From Streptomyces spinoverrucosus (GTDB lineage: Bacteria; Actinomycetota; Actinomycetes; Streptomycetales; Streptomycetaceae): DNA of 64,000 nt. The stretch covers positions 5,344,001-5,408,000 of the forward strand of contig NZ_JADPZX010000001.1 in NCBI RefSeq assembly GCF_015712165.1. The letters run 5' to 3'. A program made the position numbers and the translations under genes. Numbering within the stretch: the first letter of the stretch is position 1; every line of letters starts with the position of its first letter. This document shows positions 35,189 through 44,984 of the stretch, piece by piece. The notes below the pieces were generated by a model, which made no database searches, had not been told where the DNA came from, and saw nothing but the letters and a program-made list of their open reading frames with translations.

Positions 35189-35773
35189 TCAGACGACGGG
35201 CTTCCCGGACAGCTCCACGCCCGCCTCCCGCAGCTCCTCCAGCGCCCGCTCGGTGGTCTCCTCGGCGACGCCGGCCGTGAGGTCCAGCAGGACGTGGGTG
35301 CGGAAGCCCGCGCGGACCGCGTCCAGGGCGGTCGCCCGTACGCAGTGGTCGGTCGCGATGCCCACCACGTCCACCTCGTCGATCTGCCGCTCCCGCAGCC
35401 AGTCGGCCAGCGGGACCCCGTTCTCGTCGACCCCTTCGAAGCCGCTGTACGCCGCCGAGTAGGCGCCCTTGTCGAAGACCGCGTCGATGGAGCCGGAGGC
35501 GACGGCCGGGGCGAAGTTCGGGTGGAAGCCGACGCCCTCCGTGCCGGCGACGCAGTGCGCGGGCCAGGAGTGCACGAAGTCGGGGTTGTCCGCGAAGTGG
35601 CCCCCGGGCGCGATGTGGTGGTCCCGGGTCGCCACCACGTGGCGGTATCCGGCGGGGGCCTGCCCGATCAGCTCGGTGATCGCGGCGGCCACATCGGCAC
35701 CGCCGGCCACCGGGAGGCTGCCCCCCTCGCAGAAATCGTTCTGCACGTCTACGACGATCAAGGCGCGGCGCAT
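35189..35773 (-). CDS. pncA: Nicotinamidase
   Basis: 194-residue isochorismatase-fold amidase converting nicotinamide to nicotinate in NAD salvage; the family activates pyrazinamide. The catalytic triad is visible: Asp in VVDVQNDF (about 8-15), Lys in VFDKGAYS (about 99-106) and Cys in [12 protein letters not shown] (about 143-154). ATG at 35773 gives the canonical [14 protein letters not shown] start; the longer upstream frame is Pro/Arg-rich and not conserved. Next to pncB on the same strand. Confidence 0.93.
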   Translation of the reverse strand: MRRALIVVDVQNDFCEGGSLPVAGGADVAAAITELIGQAPAGYRHVVATRDHHIAPGGHFADNPDFVHSWPAHCVAGTEGVGFHPNFAPAVASGSIDAVFDKGAYSAAYSGFEGVDENGVPLADWLRERQIDEVDVVGIATDHCVRATALDAVRAGFRTHVLLDLTAGVAEETTERALEELREAGVELSGKPVV

Positions 35774-35898
35774 GGTGGGTGTCCTTCGGCTATGGGTTCT
35801 CGGGGTCGGTCGGGGAGGAACTTCCGAGCCTAGAGACTTCGGGGGCCCAAGGGGAGGGGGCACCGCGGGGCGCACGACGAGCGCCCCCACGGCTCGCG

Positions 35899-37245
35899 TC
35901 AGCCGACCGTGCCCCCGGTGGCGTACTCCGTCGGCAGGACGGGTTCCCCGCGGGAGAGCTGTGTGGCGGACAGCGGCAGGTTGGCGAGGGCTGCGATGTG
36001 CCGTTCGCGGGGGGCGTCGAGCGGCTCACGGGCGACCACCTCGCCGCCCTTGACCAGCTCGACCAGCAGCTGCCGGTCGACCAGCCCGTCCGGGACGGGC
36101 CCGGTGCCGACCACCTCGGCCTCGGCGACGCCCTGCTCGTCCAGCCGGCGCGCGGCCCACTTGCGGCCGCCGATGGAGAGCTTGCCGCCGGAGGACTTCT
36201 TCGCCACCGGCACCAGCGGTGCCTTCGGGTCGGCGGACTCGGCGCGGGCGACCAGCTTGTAGACCATGGAGCAGGTGGGGTGCCCGGAGCCGGTGACCAG
36301 CTGGGTGCCGACGCCGTACGCGTCCACGGGCGCCGCCGCCAGCGAGGCGATGGCGTACTCGTCGAGGTCCGAGGTCACGATGATCCTCGTGTTCGTCGCC
36401 CCCAGCTCGTCCAGCTGCTGCCGCACCCGGTGCGCGACCAGCAGCAGGTCCCCGGAGTCGATCCGCACGGCCCCCAGCTCGGGACCGGCGACCTCCACCG
36501 CCGTACGGACGGCCTCGGCGACGTCGTACGTGTCCACCAGCAGGGTCGTGCCCCGGCCCATGGTGTTGACCTGGGCCTGGAAGGCGTCGCGCTCGCGGTC
36601 GTGGAGCAGGGTGAAGGCGTGGGCGGAGGTGCCCACCGTCGGGATCCCGTAGCGGAAACCGGCGGCCAGGTCGGAGGTGGAGGCGAAGCCGCCGACGTAC
36701 GCGGCGCGGGCGGCGGCGACCGCGGCGAGTTCGTGGGTGCGGCGGGCGCCCATCTCGATCAGCGGGCGGTCCCCGGCGGCCGAGGACATGCGGGAGGCGG
36801 CCGCGGCGATCGCGGAGTCGTGGTTGAGGATGGACAGGATCACGGTCTCCAGCAGCACGCACTCGGCGAAGCTGCCCTCGACCCGCATGATCGGCGAGCC
36901 CGGGAAGTACACCTCGCCCTCGGGGTAGCCCCAGATGTCGCCGGAGAAGCGGTATCCGGCGAGCCAGTCGAGGGTCTCCTCGCCGACGATCCCCCGCTCG
37001 CGCAGGAAGCGCAGGACGCCCGCGTCGAAGCGGAAGTTCTCGACGGCGTCCAGGACCCGGCCGGTCCCGGCCACCACGCCGTACCGTCGCCCGTCCGGCA
37101 GCCGCCGGGTGAAGACCTCGAAGACACTGCGCCGCTCGGCGGTGCCGGCCTTCAGGGCGGCCTGGAGCATCGTCAGCTCGTACTGGTCCGTGAAGAGGGC
37201 GGTCGAGGGGACGTCCACCGGCAGCCCAAGGTCCGCTGTGCTCAC
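35899..37245 (-). CDS. pncB: Nicotinate phosphoribosyltransferase
   Basis: 448-residue enzyme making nicotinate mononucleotide from nicotinate and PRPP, the step after PncA. The N-terminus has [19 protein letters not shown] and the core includes [14 protein letters not shown] with the conserved His, plus [19 protein letters not shown] at 37245 is preceded by AGGAGA at the right spacing. Divergent from clpS, as in mycobacteria (Rv1330c/Rv1331). Confidence 0.94.
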   Translation of the reverse strand: MSTADLGLPVDVPSTALFTDQYELTMLQAALKAGTAERRSVFEVFTRRLPDGRRYGVVAGTGRVLDAVENFRFDAGVLRFLRERGIVGEETLDWLAGYRFSGDIWGYPEGEVYFPGSPIMRVEGSFAECVLLETVILSILNHDSAIAAAASRMSSAAGDRPLIEMGARRTHELAAVAAARAAYVGGFASTSDLAAGFRYGIPTVGTSAHAFTLLHDRERDAFQAQVNTMGRGTTLLVDTYDVAEAVRTAVEVAGPELGAVRIDSGDLLLVAHRVRQQLDELGATNTRIIVTSDLDEYAIASLAAAPVDAYGVGTQLVTGSGHPTCSMVYKLVARAESADPKAPLVPVAKKSSGGKLSIGGRKWAARRLDEQGVAEAEVVGTGPVPDGLVDRQLLVELVKGGEVVAREPLDAPRERHIAALANLPLSATQLSRGEPVLPTEYATGGTVG

Positions 37246-37383
37246 CAAAGCTCTCCTCGCCATACGTCGCCGGGTACCCCTGCCCGGCCGGGGGTCCGGG
37301 GGTTGTCCCCCGGGAGGTGCGGCATGGCAACCGATGCTACACCCCATTTCGTCAGTGTGACGATTTGTGGGCCGCATGGCAGC

Positions 37384-37701
37384 ATGGGGGTTGTGACGTC
37401 AGCCGCTCCCATCGAGATCGAACGCACCGAGTCGGCGGAGGAGGTCTCGGCCGTACCGGAGCCGGACGTCCCCTGGGTCACGATCGTCCACAACGATCCG
37501 GTCAACCTGATGAGCTATGTGACCTACGTCTTCCAGTCGTACTTCGGCTACTCCAAGGACAAGGCCACCAAGCTCATGCTCGACGTCCACCACAAGGGCC
37601 GGGCGGTCGTCTCCAGCGGGAGCCGCGAGGAGATGGAACGCGACGTGCAGGCCATGCACGGCTACGGTCTGTGGGCCACCCTCCAGCAGGACCGGAAGTA
37701 G
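37384..37701 (+). CDS. clpS: ATP-dependent Clp protease adaptor
   Basis: 105-residue adaptor that delivers N-degron substrates to ClpAP/ClpCP. The ClpS core is [20 protein letters not shown] (about 31-50; the conserved NDPVN), followed by [23 protein letters not shown] at 37384 or GTG at 37393 could be the start. The next gene is DUF2017, its usual partner in Actinobacteria. Confidence 0.93.
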   Translation: MGVVTSAAPIEIERTESAEEVSAVPEPDVPWVTIVHNDPVNLMSYVTYVFQSYFGYSKDKATKLMLDVHHKGRAVVSSGSREEMERDVQAMHGYGLWATLQQDRK

Positions 37702-37710
37702 CGAATCGCC

Positions 37711-38304
37711 TTGCCAGGAACCTTCGAACCGCTCCCCGGCGGCGGCGCGGCCGTCGCCCTCGACGACGTCGAGATCTCCATCATCCGGTCGCTGGCCGTC
37801 CAGCTCCTGGAACTCATCGGCCCCGGCCCCGGCGAGGAGGCCCCCGCCGACCCGCTCGCCGAGCTCTTCGCGGAGGGCCCCAGTGAACCGCCCTCCGACC
37901 CGGTGCTGCGGCGCCTGTTCCCGGACGCCTACAGCGACCCCGAGGAGCCGGTGGAGGACGACGAGCAGCGGGCGCACTCCGCCGAGTTCCGCCGCTACAC
38001 CGAGAACGACCTGCGGGCCGGCAAGCGGGAGAACGCCCTCGCGGTGATCCGCTCGCTGGACGAGCTGGCCGCCGCCGGGGACGGCGGGGCGGTGCTGAAG
38101 CTCACGCCGGAGCAGTCCCAGCAGTGGCTCGGCGCCCTCAACGATCTGCGCCTGGCGATCGGCTCCCGGCTGGAGATCGTCGACGAGGACGACACCGACC
38201 TGCTCTACCGGCTGCCGGACGAGGACCCGCGCAAGCCGATGGTGATGGCGTACCTCTGGCTGGGCGGGCTCCAGGAGACGTTGATCTCCACCCTTATGCC
38301 CTGA
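37711..38304 (+). CDS. DUF2017 protein downstream of clpS
   Basis: 197-residue soluble, acidic protein starting TTG (MPGTFEPLPGGGAAVALDDV). Features are VEISIIRSLAVQLLELIG (about 21-38) and LNDLRLAIGSRLEIVDEDD (about 144-162). DUF2017 nearly always follows clpS in Actinobacteria, so a link to Clp proteolysis is inferred; biochemical role unknown. Starts 9 bp after the clpS stop. Confidence 0.82.
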   Translation: MPGTFEPLPGGGAAVALDDVEISIIRSLAVQLLELIGPGPGEEAPADPLAELFAEGPSEPPSDPVLRRLFPDAYSDPEEPVEDDEQRAHSAEFRRYTENDLRAGKRENALAVIRSLDELAAAGDGGAVLKLTPEQSQQWLGALNDLRLAIGSRLEIVDEDDTDLLYRLPDEDPRKPMVMAYLWLGGLQETLISTLMP

Positions 38305-38646
38305 TCGTGGAGATTCTGTGTTCGCTCAGCGGACACTCAAATCCGGATAACGATCATGTCACCGATGCGGCCAGTTATGGGCTCTTGGGTGACCGTTTGT
38401 CCACTTCTCCCTGTGCCGTGCGTCACATGACGTACAGGTGATCAGTGTTGCCACCGTGATAAATCTTCACGATCGCCCGGCGAACACCACCCTTATGTCG
38501 CGCCGGGTGCGCCACCGAGCCGGCGACCGTCGGCCAGGCACGAGGGGCCTTGGGAGGGCCGCTCAGCTCCATCAATCCGGGGGGATCGAAACCCGATCCG
38601 AGGCCGAGGAAAGGCCCGGATCGGCATGGAGAAAGGCGCACTACAC
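38305..38646. other. Long 5' region before the amino-acid permease
   Basis: 342 bp without a supported gene. Relatively AT-rich (38330-38480) and then G-rich before the start. Segments such as atccggataacgatcatg and gtgataaatcttcac look promoter-like, but no known riboswitch fits. Confidence 0.4.
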
Positions 38647-40065
38647 ATGGCCTCTGAGAAGGTCACCGACGCTCCTGAAGAGGGGTACGAGCGCGGGCTC
38701 GGCAGCCGTCAGGTCCAGATGATCGCGATCGGCGGCGCCATTGGCGTCGGCCTCTTCCTGGGTGCCGGGGCGAACATCGCCAAGGCCGGTCCCAGCCTCA
38801 TCCTGATGTACGCCCTCGCCGGCGTGATCATCTTCTTCATCATGCGGGCGCTCGGCGAGCTCCTGCTCTACCGCCCGGTGTCGGGCTCCTTCGCGGAGTA
38901 CTCCCGGGAGTTCCTCGGCCCGTTCTTCGGCTACTTCACCGGCTGGACGTACTGGCTGATGTGGGTCGTCACCGGCATGGCCGAACTCACGGCCGCCGCG
39001 ATCTACGTCAACTACTGGTTCCCGTCCATCCCGCAGTGGGTCACGGCGCTGGTCTTCCTGGTGATCCTCTTCGGCGTCAACCTGATCTCCGTGAAGCTCT
39101 TCGGTGAGCTGGAGTTCTGGTTCTCGATGGTCAAGGTCACCGCCCTCATCGGCATGATCGTCATCGGCCTGGGCGTGCTCACCTTCGGCTTCAGCGCGGC
39201 GGGTGACACCGCGTCCGTCTCCAACCTCTGGGCCTTCGACGGCTTCTTCCCCAAGGGCATCGGCTCGTCCCTGATGACCCTCCAGGGCGTCATGTTCGCC
39301 TACCTCGCGGTCGAGCTGGTCGGTGTCACGGCCGGCGAGTCCGAGAACCCGGAGAAGACCCTCCCCAAGGCGATCAACACCCTGCCCTGGCGCATCGCGC
39401 TGTTCTACGTCGGCGCCCTCACCGTCATCCTGTGCGTGGTGAAGTGGACCGAGTTCGCTGAGGGCGTCAGCCCGTTCGTGAAGGCCTTCGCGGTGATCGG
39501 CATCCCGGCCGCCGCCGGCATCGTCAACTTCGTCGTGCTGACGGCCGCCCTGTCGTCCTGCAACTCGGGCATGTACTCCACGGGCCGCATGCTGCGCAAC
39601 CTCGCCGACAGCGGTGAGGCCCCCAAGGCCTTCTCGAAGCTGTCCTCCACCAAGACCCCGGCGCTCGGCATCTTCGTCTCCGTGCTGTTCATGGGCATCG
39701 GCGTGATCCTGAACTACGTCGTCCCGGAGAAGGCGTTCGGCTACGTCACCTCCATCGCCACCGCGGCCGGCATCTGGACCTGGCTGATGATCCTGATCAG
39801 CCACGTCCTGTACCGCCGCGCGGTCGTCGCGGGCCGGCTGCCCGCCTCGTCCTTCCCGGCGCCGGGCGGCGCGGTGTGCTCGTACATCGCCATCGCGTTC
39901 CTGCTCTTCGTGACCGGCATCATCGCCTACGACGCCGACGCCCGCGTCTGCCTCTACGTGATGGCCGGGTGGGCCGTCGCCCTGGGCATCGGCTGGTTCG
40001 TCCTGAAGACCCGCAACCCTCAGATCACCGAGCGCCGCTCCGCGGAGTTCGAGAAGGTCGGCTGA
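38647..40065 (+). CDS. Amino acid permease (APC family)
   Basis: 472-residue APC transporter with 12 predicted helices. The amino-acid permease signature is QMIAIGGAIGVGLFLGAGAN (about 23-42), followed by ALGELLLYRPVSGSFAEYSR. It resembles the GABA/asparagine/proline permease branch; substrate not resolved. ATG at 38647 follows a purine-rich GGAGAAAGG; the upstream in-frame ATG at 38626 is less likely. Terminated by the hairpin at 40142. Confidence 0.88.
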   Translation: MASEKVTDAPEEGYERGLGSRQVQMIAIGGAIGVGLFLGAGANIAKAGPSLILMYALAGVIIFFIMRALGELLLYRPVSGSFAEYSREFLGPFFGYFTGWTYWLMWVVTGMAELTAAAIYVNYWFPSIPQWVTALVFLVILFGVNLISVKLFGELEFWFSMVKVTALIGMIVIGLGVLTFGFSAAGDTASVSNLWAFDGFFPKGIGSSLMTLQGVMFAYLAVELVGVTAGESENPEKTLPKAINTLPWRIALFYVGALTVILCVVKWTEFAEGVSPFVKAFAVIGIPAAAGIVNFVVLTAALSSCNSGMYSTGRMLRNLADSGEAPKAFSKLSSTKTPALGIFVSVLFMGIGVILNYVVPEKAFGYVTSIATAAGIWTWLMILISHVLYRRAVVAGRLPASSFPAPGGAVCSYIAIAFLLFVTGIIAYDADARVCLYVMAGWAVALGIGWFVLKTRNPQITERRSAEFEKVG

Positions 40066-40141
40066 CCAACGCCGAGGACGTCCGGCGGCAGGGAGTACTC
40101 GTGGCACCCCCTGCCGCCGCCGCTCAGGACGTCCGGCATGT

Positions 40142-40178
40142 GGGCCGTCCCGTACCACCCCTCGGTACGGGACGGCCC
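40142..40178 (+). terminator. Terminator after the permease
   Basis: GGGCCGTCCCGTACC (40142-40156) and GGTACGGGACGGCCC (40164-40178) form a perfect 15-bp stem with a 7-base loop. Confidence 0.88.
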
Positions 40179-40198
40179 TACTGCTTATCCTGACCGTC

Positions 40199-40621
40199 AT
40201 GCTGACCATCACCCAGGCCCTGTACGACCAGATCGTCGCCCACGCGCGCGAGGACCACCCCGACGAGGCGTGCGGCGTGGTCGCGGGCCCGGTGGGCGAG
40301 GGCCGCCCCGAGCGCTTCATCCCGATGCTGAACGCCGCCCGCTCGCCCACGTTCTACGAGTTCGACTCCGGCGATCTGCTCAAGCTCTACCGCGAGATGG
40401 ACGACCGCGACGAGGAGCCGGTGATCATCTACCACTCCCACACGGCCACCGAGGCCTACCCGTCCCGCACGGACATCTCCTACGCCAACGAACCCGGCGC
40501 GCACTACGTCCTCGTCTCCACCGCGGACACCGACGGGCTCGGCGACTTCCAGTTCCGTTCCTTCCGGATCGTCGACGGCGAGGTGACGGAAGAGGAGGTC
40601 AAGGTGGTGGAGACCTACTGA
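40199..40621 (+). CDS. mec: JAMM metalloprotease of the CysO/CysM cysteine pathway
   Basis: 140-residue JAB/MPN zinc protease. The JAMM motif is complete: Glu near 23 (DEACGV), His79-x-His81-x7-Ser89-x2-Asp92. The M. tuberculosis orthologue Mec(+) releases cysteine from the CysO-Cys adduct. cysO and cysM follow downstream, the same order as Rv1334-1336. TATCCT (40186-40191) ends 7 bases before ATG 40199, suggesting a leaderless transcript. Confidence 0.9.
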   Translation: MLTITQALYDQIVAHAREDHPDEACGVVAGPVGEGRPERFIPMLNAARSPTFYEFDSGDLLKLYREMDDRDEEPVIIYHSHTATEAYPSRTDISYANEPGAHYVLVSTADTDGLGDFQFRSFRIVDGEVTEEEVKVVETY

Positions 40622-40712
40622 TCCCCGACCCCGTCCCGGGATTCGGTCAGAGTTCATCCACTATCCGAGATCACATTCCAGGACCCGGACCAGGAATCGA
40701 TACGATGAGCCC

Positions 40713-40808
40713 ATGGTTTTCCTCGACGTGAGCGACAAGACGCCGGGCGCGATGCTCGTGGCGCGGCTGCACGTCGACCTGTGCAGGCTCGCCAGCGCCA
40801 TCTGTTGA
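40713..40808 (+). CDS. Putative cysteine leader peptide (attenuator uORF)
   Basis: 31-residue ORF ending ARLHVDLCRLASAIC, the typical streptomycete putative-leader-peptide pattern LHVDLxRxxSAxC that precedes sulfur-assimilation genes. Cys codons fall at positions 24 and 31, the last sense codon. A shorter start at ATG 40752 gives 18 residues. It lies 115 bp upstream of cysO. G/C-rich hairpin-forming sequence (for example ccgccgtacggc) follows, consistent with attenuation or reinitiation control by cysteine supply. Inferred from pattern and context. Confidence 0.7.
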   Translation: MVFLDVSDKTPGAMLVARLHVDLCRLASAIC

Positions 40809-40923
40809 CGCCGACCCCTGCCGCCGTACGGCCGTGAGCCGCGGCGCCCCTACGCACAACCTGCCGTATCTGCGCTGCCGCGCGTCTTTTCGACCTGACC
40901 ACTCCCGACAGGAGCCCTGAGCC

Positions 40924-41202
40924 ATGGCCATCGAGGTCCGCATCCCCACCATCCTCCGCCAGTACACCGACGGTCAGAAGGCCGTCGAAGGCACCGGGGA
41001 GACCCTCGCCGAGCTGTTCGCCGATCTCGACAGTCGGCATGCGGGCATCCAGGCCCGCATCGTGGACGGCGACCAGCTGCGCCGCTTCGTCAACGTCTAC
41101 CTGAACGACGAGGACGTCCGCTTCCTCGACGGCATCAACACCAAGCTCGCCGACGGCGACAGCATCACGATCCTGCCGGCCGTGGCCGGCGGCATGGCCT
41201 GA
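40924..41202 (+). CDS. cysO: Sulfur-carrier protein CysO (ubiquitin-like) with C-terminal extension
   Basis: 92-residue MoaD/ThiS-fold carrier that forms a C-terminal Gly-Gly thiocarboxylate and donates sulfur to CysM. The fold starts VRIPTILRQYT and ends LPAVAGGMA, with Gly89-Gly90 followed by Met91-Ala92. The two extra residues mean a protease must trim it before activation; Mec, encoded just upstream, is the obvious candidate. ATG at 40924 with SD AGGAG. Confidence 0.9.
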   Translation: MAIEVRIPTILRQYTDGQKAVEGTGETLAELFADLDSRHAGIQARIVDGDQLRRFVNVYLNDEDVRFLDGINTKLADGDSITILPAVAGGMA

Positions 41203-41208
41203 GGCTGA

Positions 41209-42168
<960 letters not shown>

Positions 42169-42172
42169 ACGG

Positions 42173-42616
42173 CTACGTCGCGAGGTGACGGACCTGGTCC
42201 CACAGGACCGGGTCCATCACCCCCACCCGCCTGCGAAAGGCCCCGACAGGGACCTCGCGCAGCTCGTCCGTCTCCAGGAAGCTCGCCCGGCCCTGGGTGT
42301 CCCCGACCGAGCCCGGCGGCAGCGGGATCACCCCGGCCCGCTCGTCGTGGTACTTGCTGGTGATCTTCGCGACCGTCGCCCGCCGCCCGTGCACCGCCAG
42401 CACCAGGCACGGCCGGTCCTTGCCACCGGGCCCGTCCTCGTAGGGCACGTTCGCCCACCAGATCTCCGCCGCCCGCGGCCGGGCTGCCGGCCCCTGCGCG
42501 CGCCCCGGCGGCCGCGTCCGGCGGCCCGTGGGCCGCCGCCCCCAGCCGTCCACGAGCGTGGCGACCAGCGCGAGCAGCACCACCGCTGCGAGTGCCAACC
42601 ACCAGGACGTGTCCAT
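42173..42616 (-). CDS. Membrane-anchored MazF/PemK-like protein
   Basis: 147 residues. An N-terminal hydrophobic helix (WWLALAAVVLLALVATLVDG, about 5-24) and an Arg/Pro-rich linker lead to a MazF/PemK domain (EIWWANVPYEDGPGGKDRPC, about 51-70; VAKITSKYHDE). MazF toxins are mRNA interferases; no antitoxin gene lies beside it. The membrane anchor is unusual, so it may not act as a classic toxin. Convergent with cysM, 4 bp apart. ATG at 42616. Confidence 0.8.
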   Translation of the reverse strand: MDTSWWLALAAVVLLALVATLVDGWGRRPTGRRTRPPGRAQGPAARPRAAEIWWANVPYEDGPGGKDRPCLVLAVHGRRATVAKITSKYHDERAGVIPLPPGSVGDTQGRASFLETDELREVPVGAFRRRVGVMDPVLWDQVRHLAT

Positions 42617-42820
42617 ACGATGACGTTACCGGCGTACGCACCCGCACGCGCGCCCTCCGCCGCGCCGTGTGCGCCCCGCGTCCAGCCGAATCGGTGACAG
42701 CACAGGTGAGTTCCCCCACAACGGCCCTGGGCGGAGGAGCGACCGGACGTTTTGCGCCTTACGCTCGACGGACCGCACGACCCCCGTCTCTCCATATCCG
42801 CCCGCGGAGGTTTCTGCTTC

Positions 42821-43573
42821 ATGAAGCTCACCGTCGTCGGCTGCTCGGGGTCGTTCCCGTCCGCGGAATCGGCCTGTTCGAGCTACCTCGTAGAGGCCGA
42901 CGGCTTCCGGCTGCTCCTCGACATGGGCAACGGCGCCCTGGGCGAGCTGCAGCGCCACTGCGGTCTCTACGACCTCGACGCGATCTTCCTGAGCCATCTG
43001 CACGCCGACCACTGCATCGACATGTGCGCCTACTTCGTGGCGCGCTACTACCGGCACGACGGCGGCCGCTGCGCGCCCCTGCCCGTCTACGGTCCCGAGG
43101 GCACCGAGAACCGGCTGACCACCGCGTACGCCGACACCCCTTCCGCCTCCTCGATGAGCGAGGTCTTCGACTTCCACACGGTCAAGCCGTCCACGTTCGA
43201 CATCGGCCCCTTCACGGTGCACACCGAACGGGTGGCCCACCCCGTGGAGGCGTACGGCATCCGCATCGAACACGCCGGACGGACCCTGACGTACTCCGGC
43301 GACTCCGGAGTCAGCCCGGCCCTGGACGAACTCGCCCGGGACGCCGACCTCTTCCTGTGCGAGGCCGCTTTCACGCACGGCAAGGAGAACATCCCCGACC
43401 TGCACCTCAACGGCCGCGAGGCGGGCGAGACGGCAGGCCGGGCGGGCGCCCGCCGGCTGCTCCTCACCCACATCCCCCCGTGGACCGACCCGCAGGTCAA
43501 CCTCGCCGACGCCCGCGCGGTGTACGACGGTCCGGTGGAACTGGCGGTGCCCAGGAAGTCGTACGAGATCTGA
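42821..43573 (+). CDS. MBL-fold hydrolase, probable cyclic nucleotide phosphodiesterase
   Basis: 250-residue metallo-beta-lactamase-fold enzyme. The metal motif is SHLHADHCID (about 61-70), with further ligands in THGKENIPDLHLNG and LTHIPPWTDP. The gene sits where mycobacteria have Rv1339, an atypical class II cAMP phosphodiesterase, between cysM and rph; that function is inferred by homology and synteny. ATG at 42821 has SD GGAGG (42806-42810). Confidence 0.82.
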   Translation: MKLTVVGCSGSFPSAESACSSYLVEADGFRLLLDMGNGALGELQRHCGLYDLDAIFLSHLHADHCIDMCAYFVARYYRHDGGRCAPLPVYGPEGTENRLTTAYADTPSASSMSEVFDFHTVKPSTFDIGPFTVHTERVAHPVEAYGIRIEHAGRTLTYSGDSGVSPALDELARDADLFLCEAAFTHGKENIPDLHLNGREAGETAGRAGARRLLLTHIPPWTDPQVNLADARAVYDGPVELAVPRKSYEI

Positions 43574-43581
43574 CACCCACA

Positions 43582-43627
43582 GCACGACGAAGGCCCCCGG
43601 AGCTCGATCGCTCCGGGGGCCTCGTGC
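43582..43627. terminator. Bidirectional terminator between MBL hydrolase and nagE2
   Basis: AGGCCCCCGGAGC (43591-43603) pairs with GCTCCGGGGGCCT (43610-43622), extended by flanking gcacga/tcgtgc. It serves both convergent genes. Confidence 0.85.
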
Positions 43628-43641
43628 TTACGTCGTGCGGC

Positions 43642-44892
43642 TCACGCCTTCGTGAGGTCCTCGACCTCCTCCTCGGGCTCACGGCCCGGGGTGGGGAGGT
43701 TGAACCTGGTGATGGCGAAGCGGAAGAGCACGTAGTAGATCGCCGCGAACACCAGGCCGATCGGGACGATGAGCCAGGGCTTGGTGGCCAGATTCCAGTT
43801 CAGCGCGTAGTCGATGAAGCCGGCGGAGAAGGTGAAGCCCGCGTGCACGCCGAGCGCCCAAGTGATCGCCATGGACAGAGCGGTGAGGAGGGCGTGGATC
43901 ACGTACAGCAGTGGGGCGATGAACATGAACGCGAACTCGATCGGCTCGGTCACACCGGTCACGAACGAGGTCAGCGCGAGCGACACCATCATGCCCATCA
44001 CGGCCTTGCGGCGCTCGGGCCGCGCGGCGTGCGCGATGGCGATGGCGGCGGCCGGAAGGCCGAACATCATGATCGGGAAGAAGCCGGACATGAACTGGCC
44101 CGCGGTCGGGTCACCGGCGAAGAAGCGGTTCAGGTCGCCGTGCACGACCTCGCCGGCGGCGTCGGTGAAGTCGCCGATCTGGAACCAGGCGACGGTGTTC
44201 ACGAACTGGTGCATGCCGATCGGGATCAGCGCGCGGTTGATCGCACCGAACAGTCCCGCGCCCGCGGCGCCCAGGCCGGTCATCCACTCGCCGAAGTCGG
44301 AGATGACCCCACCGATCGGCTCCCAGACGAGACCGAAGAGCACACCCACCGCCGTGCCGACGAAGGCCATGATGATCGGCACCAGTCGGCGGCCGTTGAA
44401 GAAGCCCAGCCAGTCCACCAGCTTCTTGCGGTGGTAGCGCTGCCACAGCACGGCGGCCAGCAGGCCCATGAGGATGCCGCCGAGGACACCGGGGTTGTTG
44501 TAGGTCGCGGCTATGTCCTCGCCCGCCTGGATCTTCGCCTCGGTGACCGGGAACGCCTTCAGGACGTTGCTGTACACCAGGAAGCCGACCAGGGCGGCCA
44601 GCGCCGTGGAGCCGTCGGCCTTCTTGGCGAAGCCGATCGCCACGCCGATGCAGAAGAGCATCGGCAGGTTGTCGAAGATCGCGCCACCGGCCGTGGCGAA
44701 CACGGCCGCGACCTTGTCCCAGCCGAGGCCGTCAGCGCCGAACACGTCGGGCTGGCCGAGCCGGAGCAGGATGCCCGCCGCCGGCAGGACGGCGATCGGG
44801 AGCTGCAGACTGCGGCCGATCTTCTGCAGGCCCTGGAACAGGCCGGATCCCCGCTTCTTTGCGGGAGCCGCCGATGTGGTGGCGGTGCTCAT
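43642..44892 (-). CDS. nagE2: PTS N-acetylglucosamine-specific IIC component (NagE2)
   Basis: 416-residue membrane permease of the PTS glucose superfamily, a stand-alone IIC without IIA or IIB domains. About ten helices; features are SLQLPIAVLPAAGILLRLG (about 28-46), FFNGRRLVPIIM (EIIC substrate region) and TGVTEPIEFAFMFIAPLLY (the conserved TEPIEF motif). In S. coelicolor NagE2 is the main GlcNAc transporter; NagF supplies IIB. ATG at 44892 follows AGGAT. Two dre operators lie immediately upstream. Confidence 0.93.
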   Translation of the reverse strand: MSTATTSAAPAKKRGSGLFQGLQKIGRSLQLPIAVLPAAGILLRLGQPDVFGADGLGWDKVAAVFATAGGAIFDNLPMLFCIGVAIGFAKKADGSTALAALVGFLVYSNVLKAFPVTEAKIQAGEDIAATYNNPGVLGGILMGLLAAVLWQRYHRKKLVDWLGFFNGRRLVPIIMAFVGTAVGVLFGLVWEPIGGVISDFGEWMTGLGAAGAGLFGAINRALIPIGMHQFVNTVAWFQIGDFTDAAGEVVHGDLNRFFAGDPTAGQFMSGFFPIMMFGLPAAAIAIAHAARPERRKAVMGMMVSLALTSFVTGVTEPIEFAFMFIAPLLYVIHALLTALSMAITWALGVHAGFTFSAGFIDYALNWNLATKPWLIVPIGLVFAAIYYVLFRFAITRFNLPTPGREPEEEVEDLTKA

Positions 44893-44908
44893 ACATCCTC
44901 CATCGGGT

Positions 44909-44924
44909 GGTGGTCTACACCACT
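44909..44924 (-). promoter_or_regulatory. dre operator 1 of nagE2 (DasR)
   Basis: GGTGGTCTACACCACT matches dre closely (15 of 16 allowed positions). 17 bp before the nagE2 start. Confidence 0.85.
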
Positions 44925-44925
44925 C

Positions 44926-44941
44926 AGTGGTGTAGACCTGT
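44926..44941 (-). promoter_or_regulatory. dre operator 2 of nagE2 (DasR)
   Basis: AGTGGTGTAGACCTGT, 1 bp after dre 1, giving a tandem pair. GlcNAc-6-P or GlcN-6-P would release DasR. Confidence 0.82.
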
Positions 44942-44984
44942 TTTAGCACGATGAAGGCGGCATAAGGAACCCTCGCCTCCGGCC

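Noticed and set aside
35779..37383. Plus-strand open frame upstream of and in frame with clpS
   Set aside because: It is antisense to pncB; conserved ClpS sequence begins only after 37393.
38305..38646. Riboswitch upstream of the amino-acid permease
   Set aside because: The region is long and partly structured, but I could not match it to glutamine, lysine, glycine, cyclic-di-AMP or T-box consensus.
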